This document shows positions 1 through 12,007 of a stretch of 64,000 nucleotides of DNA, piece after piece. The stretch's first letter is position 1, and every line of letters begins with the position of its first letter. Source of the DNA: Plectosphaerella cucumerina (taxonomy: Eukaryota; Ascomycota; Sordariomycetes; Glomerellales; Plectosphaerellaceae); the NCBI GenBank assembly GCA_020746995.1, contig JAGPXD010000005.1:2790001-2854000 (forward strand). The letters run 5' to 3'. The notes under the pieces were generated by a model. The model ran no database searches. It was not told the DNA's origin and saw only the letters and a program-made list of their open reading frames with translations. Position numbers and translations under genes: made by a program.

Positions 1-1002
1 CGGGCGACTCCATACTCGACACCATGGTGCAAGGGAGGTCGGATTGCATGGGGAGCGAGCACAACACGATGACCAGCACCACCTGCATAGAGGGAGAAGG
101 GGGGGAGGGGTCTGTGGAGTGCCTGGAGATGTGTGAAACCACGTCTGGCGGTGCTGGAGTGAGAGAAACCACGGACTTTGGCGACATAACCATGCCGTCC
201 AAGATAGGGTCCAGGTAGACGTCGATTGGGCCACATGTTGATGGAAATTACTGTGTACATAGAACCAATTCAAAGGTATCTAACTCTGTGTAGCGAAGCC
301 TGTGTCAAACCATGCTCGACCATCTGCCCCCCCAAAATGACTGTAAACCAGCACTTGGAGAAACCTCTGAAGCAAAAAACATACAACACCGGGCATTCGC
401 TGGTCGTCACCGACCCAACTACTACTCCGGCCCTCACTGGCTTGACGATGGGAGAGCGGACGGGATCCCGTATTCTCCAATGGGTATGGTCGTATGTGAA
501 AAATTGTAGGGCTGGCAGGGGTCTTGGAACGTCGTAGTGGTTGTTATGTTGGCGTGAGGCTTCAGCTGCCTTTGGCGAGCGCGGCTCGAATCAAACGACG
601 AAGATCTCCTATAGCGAACCGAGAAAATCAACCAACCTCAATTCCCCCGCGCCCATTCAGTGCAAGAAAGTCAATGTCTAACGTAAGATGCTGTAGCTGT
701 AGATGGCTCCGTCTTCCGTGTAGTATGCTTCGTGTATCGTGGCGGTCGGAGCCGCAAGACAGCCGCCCCACGCCCGTCCGAGAAAACCGCGGCCCCTGTG
801 ACCGCGGTGTGGTGACGCCTCTAGATGACCGGGTATCACAAATGCCCATTTCCCGTTGCTCCCTCCCCTTGTCTTCCCTCCCCATCTTCTCTTTCCTCCT
901 CCGATTGTGGTCTGGCGCTTGAACTGGACTTGCCGCCCGGGTTAATCCTGGGTTGTCCGCGCCTGGTGTAGATTTCTAGTGTCTTAGTCCGACGACTGCA
1001 CC
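1..1002. other. left-end non-coding stretch
   Basis: I see no recognisable gene here. The short open frames on both strands have no family motif and no consistent codon bias. The right part (about 830-1002) should be the 3' UTR of the minus-strand acyltransferase. A neighbouring gene may begin beyond the left edge. Confidence 0.5.
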
Positions 1003-1967
1003 TCAGATGGCGGTGGCATCGGCGCCGCTGGCGCTGACGGCCTTTGTGGGCTCGCTCGCGACAGGGGCGGCGATGGGACGGCCCTGGGCCTTTGCGGTCA
1101 GGCGGATGTACTCCTCGAGCATGGCGTCGTAGGTCTTCTTGGTGAGGCTGTCGACGTCGGCTGAGGTCAGGCCGGTGGTGGGGATGGGGTCCATGACTGG
1201 AGGAGGGGAAGTTAGCAGCCGAACGTAAGGACAGGGAGCGGCAAAAACTCACCCTTGACGGGAATGCTCCCCGACCTGAAGATGAGACCCTTGAGCCACA
1301 AGATGTGGCTGTAGTTTGCGACAACGCAGGGGACGATGGGCACGCCGGCCTGGACGGCGAGGTGGAAGGCGCCCTTCTTGAAGGGCAGCAGGACGGGTTC
1401 CTTGGCGTAGGAGCGCGTGCCCTCGGGGAACATGTAGACGCTCTGCCTGCGGTCGCGGATCTCGCTAGCGGCACCCTGCATGGCGTCACGGGCATCTTTT
1501 GAGTTCTTGCGGTCGATGAAGATGGAGCCGGACAGGGTCATGAAGGCGCCGAGGAAGGGCGTGCGCTTGAGGGACGCCTTCGCGGTGACGGAGCAGTACT
1601 TGGGGAAGAGGCATCCGAGCATCAGGACGTCGAGCTCGGTCTGGTGGTTGCCGATGAAGAGGGCGGGGCGAACGGTGCCGAGGACGTCGTTGGGGTCGTC
1701 AATCTCAAAGGTGACGCCGGTGCAGAAGAGCATGAGCCACTTGAAGGCGCGGCCGCAGGTCCATTGCGAGATGCCCTTGTTGCCGGCGACGCCGAGGACG
1801 ACGGCGGCGAAGGCGCCGTAGAGGGCGGCGAGGACGAGGCAGATGTAGGAGGCGAGGACGCGGGCGACGAAGCCGGCCTTGGGGACGGCGAGGGAGAGGA
1901 CGTAGAGGGCGAGGACGAGGCCGGCGTAGCCCGCGAGGAAGGTGTAGAGGTAGCCGAGGAGGGCCAT
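1003..1967 (-). CDS. SLC1: 1-acyl-sn-glycerol-3-phosphate acyltransferase (LPLAT/PlsC family)
   Basis: This enzyme should transfer an acyl group from acyl-CoA to lysophosphatidic acid, giving phosphatidic acid in ER or lipid-droplet membranes, an early step of glycerolipid synthesis. There are two exons, 1967-1253 and 1196-1003, with a 56-bp GTGAGT...CAG intron, giving 302 aa. The N-terminus has two hydrophobic segments (about residues 1-25 and 33-60). The catalytic NHQTELD motif (H108, D113) and the substrate motif FPEGTRS (about 180-186) are intact, followed by VPIVP (block IV). After splicing the frame runs SIPVKV-MDPIPTTGLTS, the usual tail of fungal Slc1 proteins. I chose the ATG at 1967 because the open frame upstream has no ATG. 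The gene is divergent from the DENN-type gene on the right. The family is clear; the exact lysophospholipid preference cannot be read from sequence. Confidence 0.93.
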
Positions 1968-3849
1968 TGCGGGGGTCGGGGGCGCGAGGCGAGGCGAGGC
2001 GGATGTTGAAGTCTCGTGGGTTTGTAGGTGCCTGCGGGCGAGGTCGGTCGTGGGGGGTTGGAAGGGTTGGGTTGGGAGCGAGGGTCGAGAAAGTGTTGAA
2101 GCCGTCGTCACTTTTGGGGGGGGGGGGAGGCGGGGCTTCGGCGGTTCGGCGGCTGCTGCACCCTGGCGTCAGGGCGGGTCGGGGGGGGCAGGTAGGTCGG
2201 GGCGGGATCAGGAATGTCGGCAGGGCGGAGGCTTGGAGGGAGTCAGGTTCGGCGGCTGGTGGACGACAGGGGAGGCATCGAGGGAGAGGTCGGGATCGTG
2301 TGGCGCACCGGAGCGAGAGCGGAGGAGATGTTGAAGTTGTGGTGAGAGAGATATGGATATGGATATGCACGAAAGGCAAGGCACGGCGGTCACATGGGCG
2401 AGAGTACTGTAGTTGGATGCCGGTGGTGGTGCTGCAGTGTGGTGGGAGTGGGTGAGGTGCCCTGGTTTTTTTTGGTGCCTGCCACTTGGCCGTGACCGCT
2501 CCGTCATCTGCACGACCGTGACCCCTCGGACCGCTGACCGCCTGCACCTGCACCCGACCCGACTGACTCTCCTCAAACTCCCATAGCGCACTGCAAGTCA
2601 TATTCGGTCCACTCTACCAAGCCGATGCGCGCCGATGAATATGCCCACTTCGAATCCAATGCCCTGCTTTGCGCTGCAAGTTGCTGGGAATTATGATGGG
2701 GACTGACTGGAAGGAGCGACTCGGCAGGTTCGCGCCGGCCGAGGCACACCGGCGGGGCGGGAGACGCTAGGCCGCGCCCGCGACACGGGTCCCCGTTCCT
2801 GGATTGCATTTCGCGTTGAGTGCTTTTGGCCGACTCGCGAGACGTTGAGACTTGGTCAAGCTCACATAAAAATGTCCCTTACCACACGACTGATGCTGGA
2901 CACGGAGTGTATCCAGATCATCGACCTGGTTGACTGATTCCGAGTATGTTTTCCATCTACCCTAACATTCCCTTGTAGTTATGAGCATCTCCCGAAATAA
3001 GATACTAAGCATCTATCAAGACTTAAAGGTACCTACATACTTTTACTCCAAGCACTTGCCCCCTCGCCTCCGAGTTCGTTGGGATCCATGCCAACCCCGG
3101 CCCCGAACCCGAACCCCATGGTTTTTCTTCTCCCGCAGCGGCCGACGGCAGCAAACTCTGATCGATCCCGTTTGCATGTGATGCGAGACATGGTGCCACC
3201 GAGTGCTCTACATTCACTGGTCAGTCCAGTCGAGTCCAGCTGGCTGCTGTCCGTCGGTTGTCTCGGGTGAGCTGGAGGGGAGGTCATCTTCTTACCCACT
3301 ACGATATGCGAAGCTCACCCAATACATCACTTTCGACTGCTGTTCATCGAAACGAGAGCAAGCTACTGGGCATCTCTCATGGCAAGTCCACGACAAGGGA
3401 CTGCTGTCAGGTCGTCCCTTTCCTCTCTCCCACTGCTCCCTCGCTCTTCGGTGCGAACCCGAGCTTAGTCACCCCGCACCCTGGTGAACTGATCCAGATG
3501 GAGAAGCAGCTGCCTGCCGCTTGTCGCTGCAGCATGTCGGCGCTGTGGCCCGGCGACGGCGGAAGGAACCACAGCACCCATGTCCTGTCGAGTCCATCCT
3601 CTCTCTGTAGTCCAGCTGCAACACCACCACTCATCACCATCAACCCATTTCAATCAGCCCGACGCCTGAAGCTCGACGCCCGCCGACCGATCATCTCGTC
3701 CACCTCCACCGACAATCTTCCCCTCGCCTGATATCGCCGTCCGCGACCAACTGCCCCTCCGCCGGGCCACTGCCTCCCACGGCAGCAGGCATACATCCTC
3801 CGACCTCCGACCTCCATCCATTCAGGGTCCAACTTCCCACCCCGCCGAC
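1968..3849. promoter_or_regulatory. divergent intergenic region between acyltransferase and LCHN-like gene
   Basis: This 1.9-kb region must carry both promoters and 5' leaders. It holds a G12 run at 2116-2127 and a (GATATG) triplet near 2350. Pyrimidine-rich sequence from about 3400 to 3849, just before the plus-strand ATG, fits a fungal 5' leader. No gene is supported. Confidence 0.5.
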
Positions 3850-5844
3850 ATGGCCTCCTCCCGCCGCGGCCAGCCGCCGCTCACCGTGCGCCTCCCGCCC
3901 GCCGGCCCCGGGCCCCTTCCCCTTCCCGACCTTCCCCCCGTCTCGGCCCTCTTCCTCATCGAGTTCGACGTAAAGGCCGGCTACACAATCGCCTGGAAGC
4001 AGGCCGAGGCCGGCATCGACCTCGAAGGCCTCGTCGAGTACAAGAGCCTCCCCTCGGGCCTCCACACCGTCTCCGACGACCTCATCTACTTCGTCCACGA
4101 GCGCTCCCACGCCGGCCTCAGCGCCTTCGTAAACGTCCCCTGCGATGAGGAGGATGCCCGCAACGCCCGCATGCTTGCCGTCGGCCTCCTCGTGCCCCTG
4201 AGTGAAGGTCGTCTCGGACGCGCCTGGCGCCATGCTCAGGCGTTGAAGGAACTGGCTGCCACGGTTGTCGAGGACCGCGCGCGCGTCGACCTGCTCGAGG
4301 CGTACTGGGAGAAGACTCGCGCCTCGGCCAACTCTGCGACCTCGCCCCAGGCAGCCGCATCAGAGACACCCCTCGAGCCGCCTCTTCTCTCCTCCCAGAC
4401 GGACCGCCTGAAGAAGGGGCACAACAGGTCGCGCTCCGCCTCAGACGGCGCCGCCCTCATTGCTCCAGGCCACCGTCTGTCGCCCTTCCACCCAGCCTGG
4501 AGCCTCGTCTCCCTGCTCGACACCTTTGGACCCCTCATCTTCCCCATCCACAGAGCCGCCCTGTTGAGGAAACGCATCCTCATCTCCTGCCACACCCCCG
4601 TCCACGAGGTGTGCGACTTTGGTAGGTCCTCTGCTCCGTTGATACCTCCCCCGGCTAACACCTCAGTCTACAACCTCTCCGTTCTCTCCAACATCCCCCA
4701 CTCTGTCACAGAAATCCTCGACCCCGCCGCGCCCTCCCACCGCTTGCGGCCCCTCTTCAGCATCGGCGTCCACGACATCTCCTTCCTCCTCGACGACTAT
4801 GCCGCGTCCAAGAAGCCCAAGCCCCCCGCCACCGACTCTGCCGATCCCGCCGCCGATGAGGCCGGCACAGGCTGGATCGCCTGCACCACCGACAGCATCC
4901 TCGCCATGAAGGACACGCTCTGGGACATGCTCATCACCCTGCCGCCCGCCCACTCGTCCGCCGCCAGGGAAAAGGTCTGGCCTACGGTGGAGTGCCCCCG
5001 CGGCGTCCCCGTCAAGGCCACCCAACGCGACCTGCGCCGCTTCCGCGCCCTGAGGTCTGGCCTTGCCCGCCTCAACGCCACCACTCCGCACCCAAGGACC
5101 GGCGAACGGTCACCCTCAGCCGCCTCAGACGGGATCAAGCTCACCACCGGTGCCTTCCCGACACCAGCTGCCTCCGCCAACGATCCTTACGATACCGTCG
5201 TCGAGCCCGTCTCGTGGGCAGCCCTGGCCTACAGCGGCTTCCTCTGGTGGGCCAGCGCTGGTGAGCAGGGTCGCAGCGATGAGCATGAGGAGGCCGCCCT
5301 CGACGCCTCATTGCTGGCCGATATTGCTCCGAACCCGGGGCAACCCAACCCGCGCACACCTGCCTCGGCCGCCCCTGGCGCTTCCCTGGCCTCCCTCACC
5401 AAGCGCCGTTCCACGGCCTCGGTGGCGTGCGCCCCGGACGACGAGGCCAAGACGGAGTTGGCCATCATCGCCTACTTCCACCGCCTCACAACGCAGATCC
5501 TCTCCGTCATGGCCGACGTCGTCGAGGGTTCTGAAGAGGACGCCTTCGAGCCTTACAGCGACGACGAAGATGGCGATGAGCCTCGGACAGCCGCCAGGGC
5601 CGCGGGCTCAGGGGAAGAGGACGATCGAGAGGATGCGCCGCTCAACCCCGGCAGCGACGAGGACGAGGACGAGGACCCGCTCCCGGTGGTGCGCATCGAC
5701 AGCCACGCGGTGGAGAGCATGGGTCTGGACGTGTGGAACGCGCACGACACTGCGTTCCTCAAGGAGTTGGCGGCGCGGTACTTTGCGCGTGAGGCCAGGG
5801 TCGAGGGCAAGGGGGTCGAGGTGTGTGGCCTCAGGGTGTGCTGA
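3850..5844 (+). CDS. LCHN/Anr2-like DENN-module protein (DUF2347/DUF4484 type)
   Basis: There are two exons, 3850-4621 and 4667-5844. The 45-bp in-frame intron (GTAGGT...CTCAG) is supported because removing it restores VCDFVYNLSVLSNIP, a conserved stretch in this family; without splicing, 15 unrelated residues interrupt it. The product is 649 aa. The start of the DENN-like region reads SALFLIEFDVKAGYTIAWK, followed by a GLVEYKSLPSGLH segment. The middle contains long Ser/Pro/Ala-rich linkers, and an acidic low-complexity tract lies near residues 545-605. The C-terminus ends in a conserved GVEVCGLRVC block that I associate with DUF4484. Family members are DENN-fold relatives linked to membrane traffic and small-GTPase exchange; that role is inferred from family knowledge. 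No signal peptide or transmembrane segment is visible. Confidence 0.8.
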   Translation: MASSRRGQPPLTVRLPPAGPGPLPLPDLPPVSALFLIEFDVKAGYTIAWKQAEAGIDLEGLVEYKSLPSGLHTVSDDLIYFVHERSHAGLSAFVNVPCDEEDARNARMLAVGLLVPLSEGRLGRAWRHAQALKELAATVVEDRARVDLLEAYWEKTRASANSATSPQAAASETPLEPPLLSSQTDRLKKGHNRSRSASDGAALIAPGHRLSPFHPAWSLVSLLDTFGPLIFPIHRAALLRKRILISCHTPVHEVCDFGRSSAPLIPPPANTSVYNLSVLSNIPHSVTEILDPAAPSHRLRPLFSIGVHDISFLLDDYAASKKPKPPATDSADPAADEAGTGWIACTTDSILAMKDTLWDMLITLPPAHSSAAREKVWPTVECPRGVPVKATQRDLRRFRALRSGLARLNATTPHPRTGERSPSAASDGIKLTTGAFPTPAASANDPYDTVVEPVSWAALAYSGFLWWASAGEQGRSDEHEEAALDASLLADIAPNPGQPNPRTPASAAPGASLASLTKRRSTASVACAPDDEAKTELAIIAYFHRLTTQILSVMADVVEGSEEDAFEPYSDDEDGDEPRTAARAAGSGEEDDREDAPLNPGSDEDEDEDPLPVVRIDSHAVESMGLDVWNAHDTAFLKELAARYFAREARVEGKGVEVCGLRVC

Positions 5845-8800
5845 GGTGGTCCAACCACGAGGATGGAGAGTCATGCAGAGCGGCGGCGGCAGCGGCGGCG
5901 GACCGATGCCGATGGAAGAAGCGAACTTGAAGCACCATCATGTACTTGTCTATCTCTCTCTCCCTTCACAGCCCACCCACCGAGGGGGCACGGGTATAGC
6001 CCGGCGGTTCATCCCATGAATAGCCCGAGCCAGTTGGCGTCTGGCGTTGTCTTTCGATCTGTTTGTTGTTGTTGTTTCTCTATTCCACGTGGTCGAGGGG
6101 AAGCATCCCGCAGGGAAAGACACCCACAAGATCGTCGCCCGCATGCCTGTGGGTTGTAAAGGCATCGGGCCCGCCGGCGCAAGGGACATCTGGTACAGCC
6201 ATCCGGCAGATCTCCCCTCGCCAGCCACGCTGCCGCGCCATGCGACGGCGCCCGGACGTGTCAAAGAGAAGAAAGGAAAATTTTCGAAGCTCCAGGGCCC
6301 TGCAGGGCTGGAAGCTCTTCCCGGACGGACGGGGCTCGAGCTTTCTCAGGAGTTGCGATGGCGGCGGCAGCACGAGCCCCCTGGGTCTGAGGTGTGGGAG
6401 AAGCCGCTGGCCGTGTACCACACCACACCACCACCAGGAGGAGGAATGAGAGCAGCCGGGCCGTCCCTCAAGGTGAGACGGCTTGTCCGCGCCACCGCGA
6501 GCGCTGGATGCGACGCTGCCCTTATGGAATCTCCCGAGTCATGCCGAGGTGATCGTCGCCGGCACCGATCCGCGGGAAGGGGGACAGGATATTTTTTTTG
6601 GTTAATTAATTAGGAGAGAAAAAATTCCCTGGGTGGTTCAATCTATGTGACGGGCGGGTCGGAAACAACGGCGCGTCATCCATGTGGTTTGGTATCACAA
6701 AAGCCGTTGGGCCATGTGGTGTATTGTGTGACGAGGGAAAATCCGGGGTCGAGGCACCGGATGCGGCGACCCTTGCGATCTTCTGGGCAGGAGGACTCGA
6801 TCAAACGGGGGAAAACCAAAGGAAACAAAAAAAATAAAGAAGGATGCATAACATGGCATGGCATGGCAACGATGCTTGCTGTGTTCGCTCGAGCCTCCTC
6901 CCCGTCAGTTCTGCAATGGAGGGCGCTTGCTGTAAATGTGCAGTCGTGAAACGACCGGTGGCCCCCCCCGGGACGGGACGGCAGCGTTGCCCGCTGCGCT
7001 GTGGCCTCGGGGGTTGGGTTTACATGTTACGTCGGATACGCCCCTAGCTGTGTCTTTTTTGGTCGAAAGGTGTGCGTCGCATTCGTGCCCTGATGGGGAT
7101 GGATGGTTGTGACGTTTGTGGGAAGAGATGTGCAGATGTCTATCGGAGGGCGGCGTTTTCTCCGAGGCCACAGAGACTGGATGTGCCGGCGCTTTTTCGT
7201 TTGGCATTCGGTAGGTACCATATTCCAGCAAACGCTTCTCTTTTGCTCCAATGCTCCCCTCGATGACATTTTCTCTGCCCCTCCTCCCCCCTCCCACCTG
7301 ATCCTGAAGACCTCATCAGAACCACCCTCATGCAGCGGACGCCTCTCCCGTTCGTGGCCCTTCGCCGTCGTCGCAAAGCGAAGCTCCGTGTTGTTTTGTT
7401 TGCGCTCCCCCGCCGTTGTTGGCGTAGAAACGCAGACATTTCCCTCCCTTGCACAGACAATGGTCAGCTCGAGGGCACATCGGATGGATCGTGGCCCCAT
7501 CCACAGAGCAAGTCCCCCTCATCCGAAGAAAGGCCCGCACGGCTCAGGCAAGGGATGCTGGAAGGTAAAAAGTCGAGAACGTTCCGGCGGGGCGTAACCA
7601 AGGCAAGGCACGGCCCTGTGGGTGCTCGCTCGGTGGATGTCGGGCATCATCAAGTCCCTCATCTTTTTTTCCCGCCTGGCTTGTTTCAACGCCTGTCTCT
7701 GGGGTCGTGCTCCTTCTGGAGCCCGCTGAGATTGGAGCTTTCTCCCTGGCGCTGACTGTGCCTTGGACTTGGACTCGGGCCCACGAGGAGCCCACGCCGG
7801 CCCACGCCGGATGGCCCGCAGCGAGACATCGTGGCAGAAGCCCTACATGCAGGAACAGCGGGCTCTCTAGCCAATCAGCAGCATCGGGAACATGTCATGA
7901 TGCCGGCCGGGGCGGCGGGGTCCACTGGGCAGGGTGTGGCACGGCAAACGGTGCGGTCTCAGTCTCAGTCCTCTGAGCTCTCCAGCCTCTCCTTGCCCTC
8001 CCCGGGCCTGTCTCACTTTGCCGACGACCCATGTCCCCCCGGAAGACGACATCCATGTCCCGAGTGTCCATCGGAGACCAGACGGACGGGTTTTCAATCT
8101 CTCTCTTGGAGTCTTTCTGTTCAGGCCCCCTTGCTTGTTGCGAGACCTTGACCTTGGATCTTGTCTCGCAGCGGACAATATTTCTTTTTCCACCCCTGCC
8201 TGTTTCGCAGCCCAGGCACAGCTACCAGCCGTGTCGTCATCTCGCGCCTTGCTTCTGCGAGAAATCGGCTGGTCTGCCTGACACGGGACGGGTGAACCCC
8301 AAGCTGGGGGGGCCAGCTGGTGGTCGCGGCGCGAACTCTGATCATCTCATGCCTTCTCACGCCGTTTATGCGATTCCGCCTCGGGGGCAGGGGTCCTGCT
8401 AGTTGTGCGCGCGAGCTTCCCCTCTCAGGGAAGTGCTTTTCACAAGCCCGGTGGAGGAGGAGGGTTTGTTTGTTGTGACGCAACCACACCACAGGTAAAC
8501 ATCAAGATGAAAATTACCAACTTCCCCTCTCCCCTCCCCTCCTCTCCCCCAGCTGCCGAAGCCCAGCCCTTGCTTGCCGAGTGGGACCTCGACCATGTTC
8601 GTGAGGGGGATGGCCTGGCTGCCAGGGGGTACGACTCCTGTGCCGGGTGGGAAAAGCTGGAGCAAGCCCTGTGGGACTGATGGCACTGCACTGACGATCG
8701 AAGAAAAAAGACGCTCGATGACATTTTGTGTTGTTCTTGCATCCGGCGGGTCCGGTATTTTTGTGCAGGTTGTGCATATGCCCGGCATGGCATTCGCATG

Positions 8801-10624
8801 CAAACGCACTGCACCATCAATCTGCCATCATCGAAGCTTCATCGTCGCAATCTCGACTTGGCGTAACTTTCCACCCCTCCTCCCCTCCTAGGCCTTTACC
8901 CGGCCAGACGCGTCGTCGACGCGGTGTGGCCCATGACGGGCACCCTTCGTGTTGTTGCATCTGCTTGCCTCCTCTTGCTGCTGACAGGCCCCGACGGGGA
9001 GATTGAGCAATTGGCGAAGGAGCCCGCCCACCCTCTCAGTGTCCCGGTGGTAAGCAAATGGGATTGGTGTTGATCGTCTGTCAATTTCCTGCCGCTAGCA
9101 TGGAACATCCCGGCAGCGATCGAGCGCCCGGCCTCTGGGGGCAGGCGAAGCGAAGAGCGCCGCCGATGGAAATGGTCCAGTCTGGCCGAAAGTAAACAAA
9201 ACCTTTTTTTGTTCAATGAAGCAAAACATCGCATCACCCGCATGCGCCGAGGCAGCAGCTGGTCGATTGCATTGCCGGGGGATCGTGGCAGCTGATGCTC
9301 TTTCGAGGCGAGAAAAACGAAGCATTCATCTACCTCTTTGTGATATGCGACAAAGATCGCTCAGCCTGCTGCAGCTCCCAGAATAGACAAACAGATGACT
9401 TGACTGTCAGTGACCTCTCCGTTCGTCCAAACACTGCTGGACAGCTTCCCCGGCAGATTGCCAGAGCGCACGACCTGTGCTGTGCGCTGTTCCTCAGGAG
9501 ACCACGACCCGTCTGTCGTGCTCCTACTACCACCGTAATTGTCCAACCGACACAGCGCATAAAATGTCAAGCTGCACCGTGCTGCCCTCTCCGAGCTCGT
9601 CCGTTGCGTGCGTTGCGCAATGCCTCCTCCATCCGGGCAAGCAGGGCCATTCCCAAAGACCCAGGTCCTGGTCTAGGGGCCCGCGGACAAGCAATGACAT
9701 GCCCGGCAGCGCTGCGCTGCACAGACAGGGGCTTCCGCTCTGCTCGCTGGCGCTGCTCTGCGCTCTTCCAGGTGTTTCGCTTCAGCCACCCCACCGGCAG
9801 TGCTCCGGTCTCTGCGTCCCCAGCGTCCAGGGGGCGTCGGTCGGACCAAGGGGGCGTGTGCGCAAGGGGCAGACATGGTGGATGGGCCCGCCGGCGAACC
9901 CCACGAAAGGCTTCTCGACCACCTTGGCCTTGGTTCTCAAGTGGGTGCGAAAACGCGACACCCCCCCTAGGCCCGTGGCCCCCTTGCCCCCCCCCCCCCC
10001 CCCCTCCCCCCACCACACAAGAAGCAAGCAGCATCCAAGCAGCGCCAGCTCGCTCCTCGAGAAAACGCGTCCAAACGAACCGCTCATAATAATATCTCGC
10101 CATCCTCCTCCTCTTCCAAGCTTTCCCTTTCCCTTTTCCCCTCCCCCAGATCCGCTCTCGCACCGCCAAAACCCCGTCCTACCTCCCAGAAAACGGTGCT
10201 TCCACTCGTTCCTCATGACCGTTGATCCGACCCCCAACCAGGCCTGTTGATACACCACCCTCATTACTTCGGTCATCCTTCGCTTCGACTCCTTCCGGCA
10301 AGCACCGGAAGCCAGGCTCACACAGAAAGAGCCGCCCCCTTCCCCTCTTATACACGTCGGATCACCCCTCCGCCAACGCGCCGGCTCACGTGCCGCAACC
10401 ATCCGAGGACGACAACCCGCTTCCTCATGTATGCTGCTGTCGAGACAACCCTGCCACGCATCTCAGAGGTCTTCAGACGCTCCCGTTCACCTTCTCGGAC
10501 CACGGAACCAGACCCATCAACACGCCCAGGAAGCAAGACTCCTCGTCCGTGTTTGTCGTCGCCTTTTGACTCCCTCTCATAGCCACATCCCAACGGCATC
10601 CTCGACTGAGCCCCACCGCTCTCG
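5845..10624. other. 4.8-kb gene-free stretch
   Basis: No frame in either strand shows family motifs or the C-ending codon bias seen in the flanking genes. Visible details are an AT-rich patch around 6590-6615, a CATGG repeat near 6852-6868, a doubled CCCACGCCGG near 7790-7810, and a C18 tract at 9987-10004. The last 500-600 bp are pyrimidine-rich and probably form the leader of the membrane-protein gene at 10625. A non-coding transcript or a distant promoter is possible but cannot be shown from sequence. Confidence 0.45.
9987..10004. repeat. C18 homopolymer tract
   Basis: Eighteen consecutive C residues are followed by TCCCCCC and CACCACAC. It lies about 620 bp upstream of the membrane-protein ATG. 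Tracts of this kind are prone to length error in sequencing and to slippage in vivo. Confidence 0.9.
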
Positions 10625-12007
10625 ATGGCTGTCATGTCTCGACTCCTGCCCATAGGGCTCGGCGGCGTGTGTGTCCTGACCACCGCCGCCCTCATGGCCT
10701 TTCAGATCATCGTCGCCGTCGACGTCTCTCGGTCCATCCGCGTCCAGGTCTCCGCCGCCCTCTCCGCGGCTCTGGAGGCCATCGTCCTCGGCCTCGTTGC
10801 TTGGATGTGCACGAGGTACCGGGCCAGGAGGGATGGCGGCCAGGGCAAGTCCCGGCGCGTCCTCATCCTCGCCATCACCCTCACCACCTGCGTCCTCGCC
10901 ACCGCCGCCTCCGTCAGCAACCTGGTCCTGCTGAGGCTTGCGTCTGCAGCCGCATCCGACCCCGTCATGGGCACTACCCAGACGAACGTCCTGACCGGCA
11001 CCTCGGTGGTGCTGGGCCTGTCCTTCGCCTGCCAGCTCGCCTTCTTCTTCATCAATTTCTTCTGGCCGCCGGCGTCGAGCGCCGCTGGCATGTCGCAGTC
11101 CGATGCCCACAGGATCCCCCAGATGCACGTCAAGGCTGTCCGCTACAGCCGCACCATGCCTGTCGACCAGGAGAAGGCCAGCGGCCACTTTGATTCCAAG
11201 ACCATGGACTTTGTCACGCCCCCTCAGTCCAGCAGCGGCGCGTCCGCCACAGAGACCATGAGCTCCATTCGCTCGTCACTGTCCAACGTCGTCCGCCCCA
11301 TGTCGTCCAAGACCCGCCTCCTCTCATCGAGGGACAGGTACCGTCAGGGCTCACTCGACTCGAGTCCCTACCGCGAGGGTAGCATCGCCACTCAGGACAG
11401 CTTCGACTCGTGGGACACGTCCTCGGTTGACCTCCACAGCCGCATCACCGTCCTCGGCGCTGCGTCACCGTCCTCCGCCCCTCCCCAGCGCTTGCTGGAG
11501 ACCATCCCGGCGAGCCCAACCACCAGCAGGAGCCCCAGCCCGGGCTGCCCCCTGGACCTGGAGCCGCCGCGCCTGAGGAACCGGAGCCGCAGCTTCAGCC
11601 CCGCTCGCCGCTCTCAGCTTGAGCCTCTCCAGCAGGATGCCCCTGGCGAGGCCCACATCCACCCCCTCTTCCGCTCCGACTCGCCGGTGCCGCCGCCCAA
11701 CGTGACCCCGGGGACCGTCGTCATCGCCGCACCGGAAGCCGCCCGCGTCATCTCCGACAGGCAGAGCGTGAGGCGCATGAGGAGCGGCAGCCTTCCCACT
11801 CGGGAGAGCCCTCTCAGCCACCAGACCAGCTACGAGACCTTCCGGGCCAGCCCCTCGCTCGAGGAGCGGGACGAGGTTGAGCTTGACGTGTCGGGCCTCA
11901 CTGAAGAGCGCAAGATGACGCCGCCCATCCCTGACTGGATCCTGAGTGCCGGATCGCGGACCAGTCTGAATGGGTACGAGTCGCGGAAGATCCGGGTGGG
12001 AAACTAA
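10625..12007 (+). CDS. four-helix integral membrane protein with long disordered tail, function unknown
   Basis: This is a single open frame of 460 aa. Four hydrophobic segments occur in the first third, at about residues 5-28, 40-60, 76-103 and 120-146. A Lys/Arg-rich loop (RYRARRDGGQGKSRR) lies between helices 2 and 3. The remaining ~310 residues are hydrophilic and rich in Ser, Pro and Arg, with several SRS/SP clusters that could be phosphorylated. No signal peptide cleavage site or catalytic motif is visible. I do not recognise the family beyond a general likeness to fungal four-transmembrane proteins of unknown role, so no function is assigned. The ATG at 10625 is the first in frame, with a second at 10634. 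It is co-oriented with RAD23 but separated by 1.1 kb. Confidence 0.75.
   Translation: MAVMSRLLPIGLGGVCVLTTAALMAFQIIVAVDVSRSIRVQVSAALSAALEAIVLGLVAWMCTRYRARRDGGQGKSRRVLILAITLTTCVLATAASVSNLVLLRLASAAASDPVMGTTQTNVLTGTSVVLGLSFACQLAFFFINFFWPPASSAAGMSQSDAHRIPQMHVKAVRYSRTMPVDQEKASGHFDSKTMDFVTPPQSSSGASATETMSSIRSSLSNVVRPMSSKTRLLSSRDRYRQGSLDSSPYREGSIATQDSFDSWDTSSVDLHSRITVLGAASPSSAPPQRLLETIPASPTTSRSPSPGCPLDLEPPRLRNRSRSFSPARRSQLEPLQQDAPGEAHIHPLFRSDSPVPPPNVTPGTVVIAAPEAARVISDRQSVRRMRSGSLPTRESPLSHQTSYETFRASPSLEERDEVELDVSGLTEERKMTPPIPDWILSAGSRTSLNGYESRKIRVGN

Noticed and set aside
9295..10089. 264-codon plus-strand frame ending in a poly-Pro stretch
   Set aside because: The poly-Pro is the C18 tract read as codons; the rest has no motif or bias.
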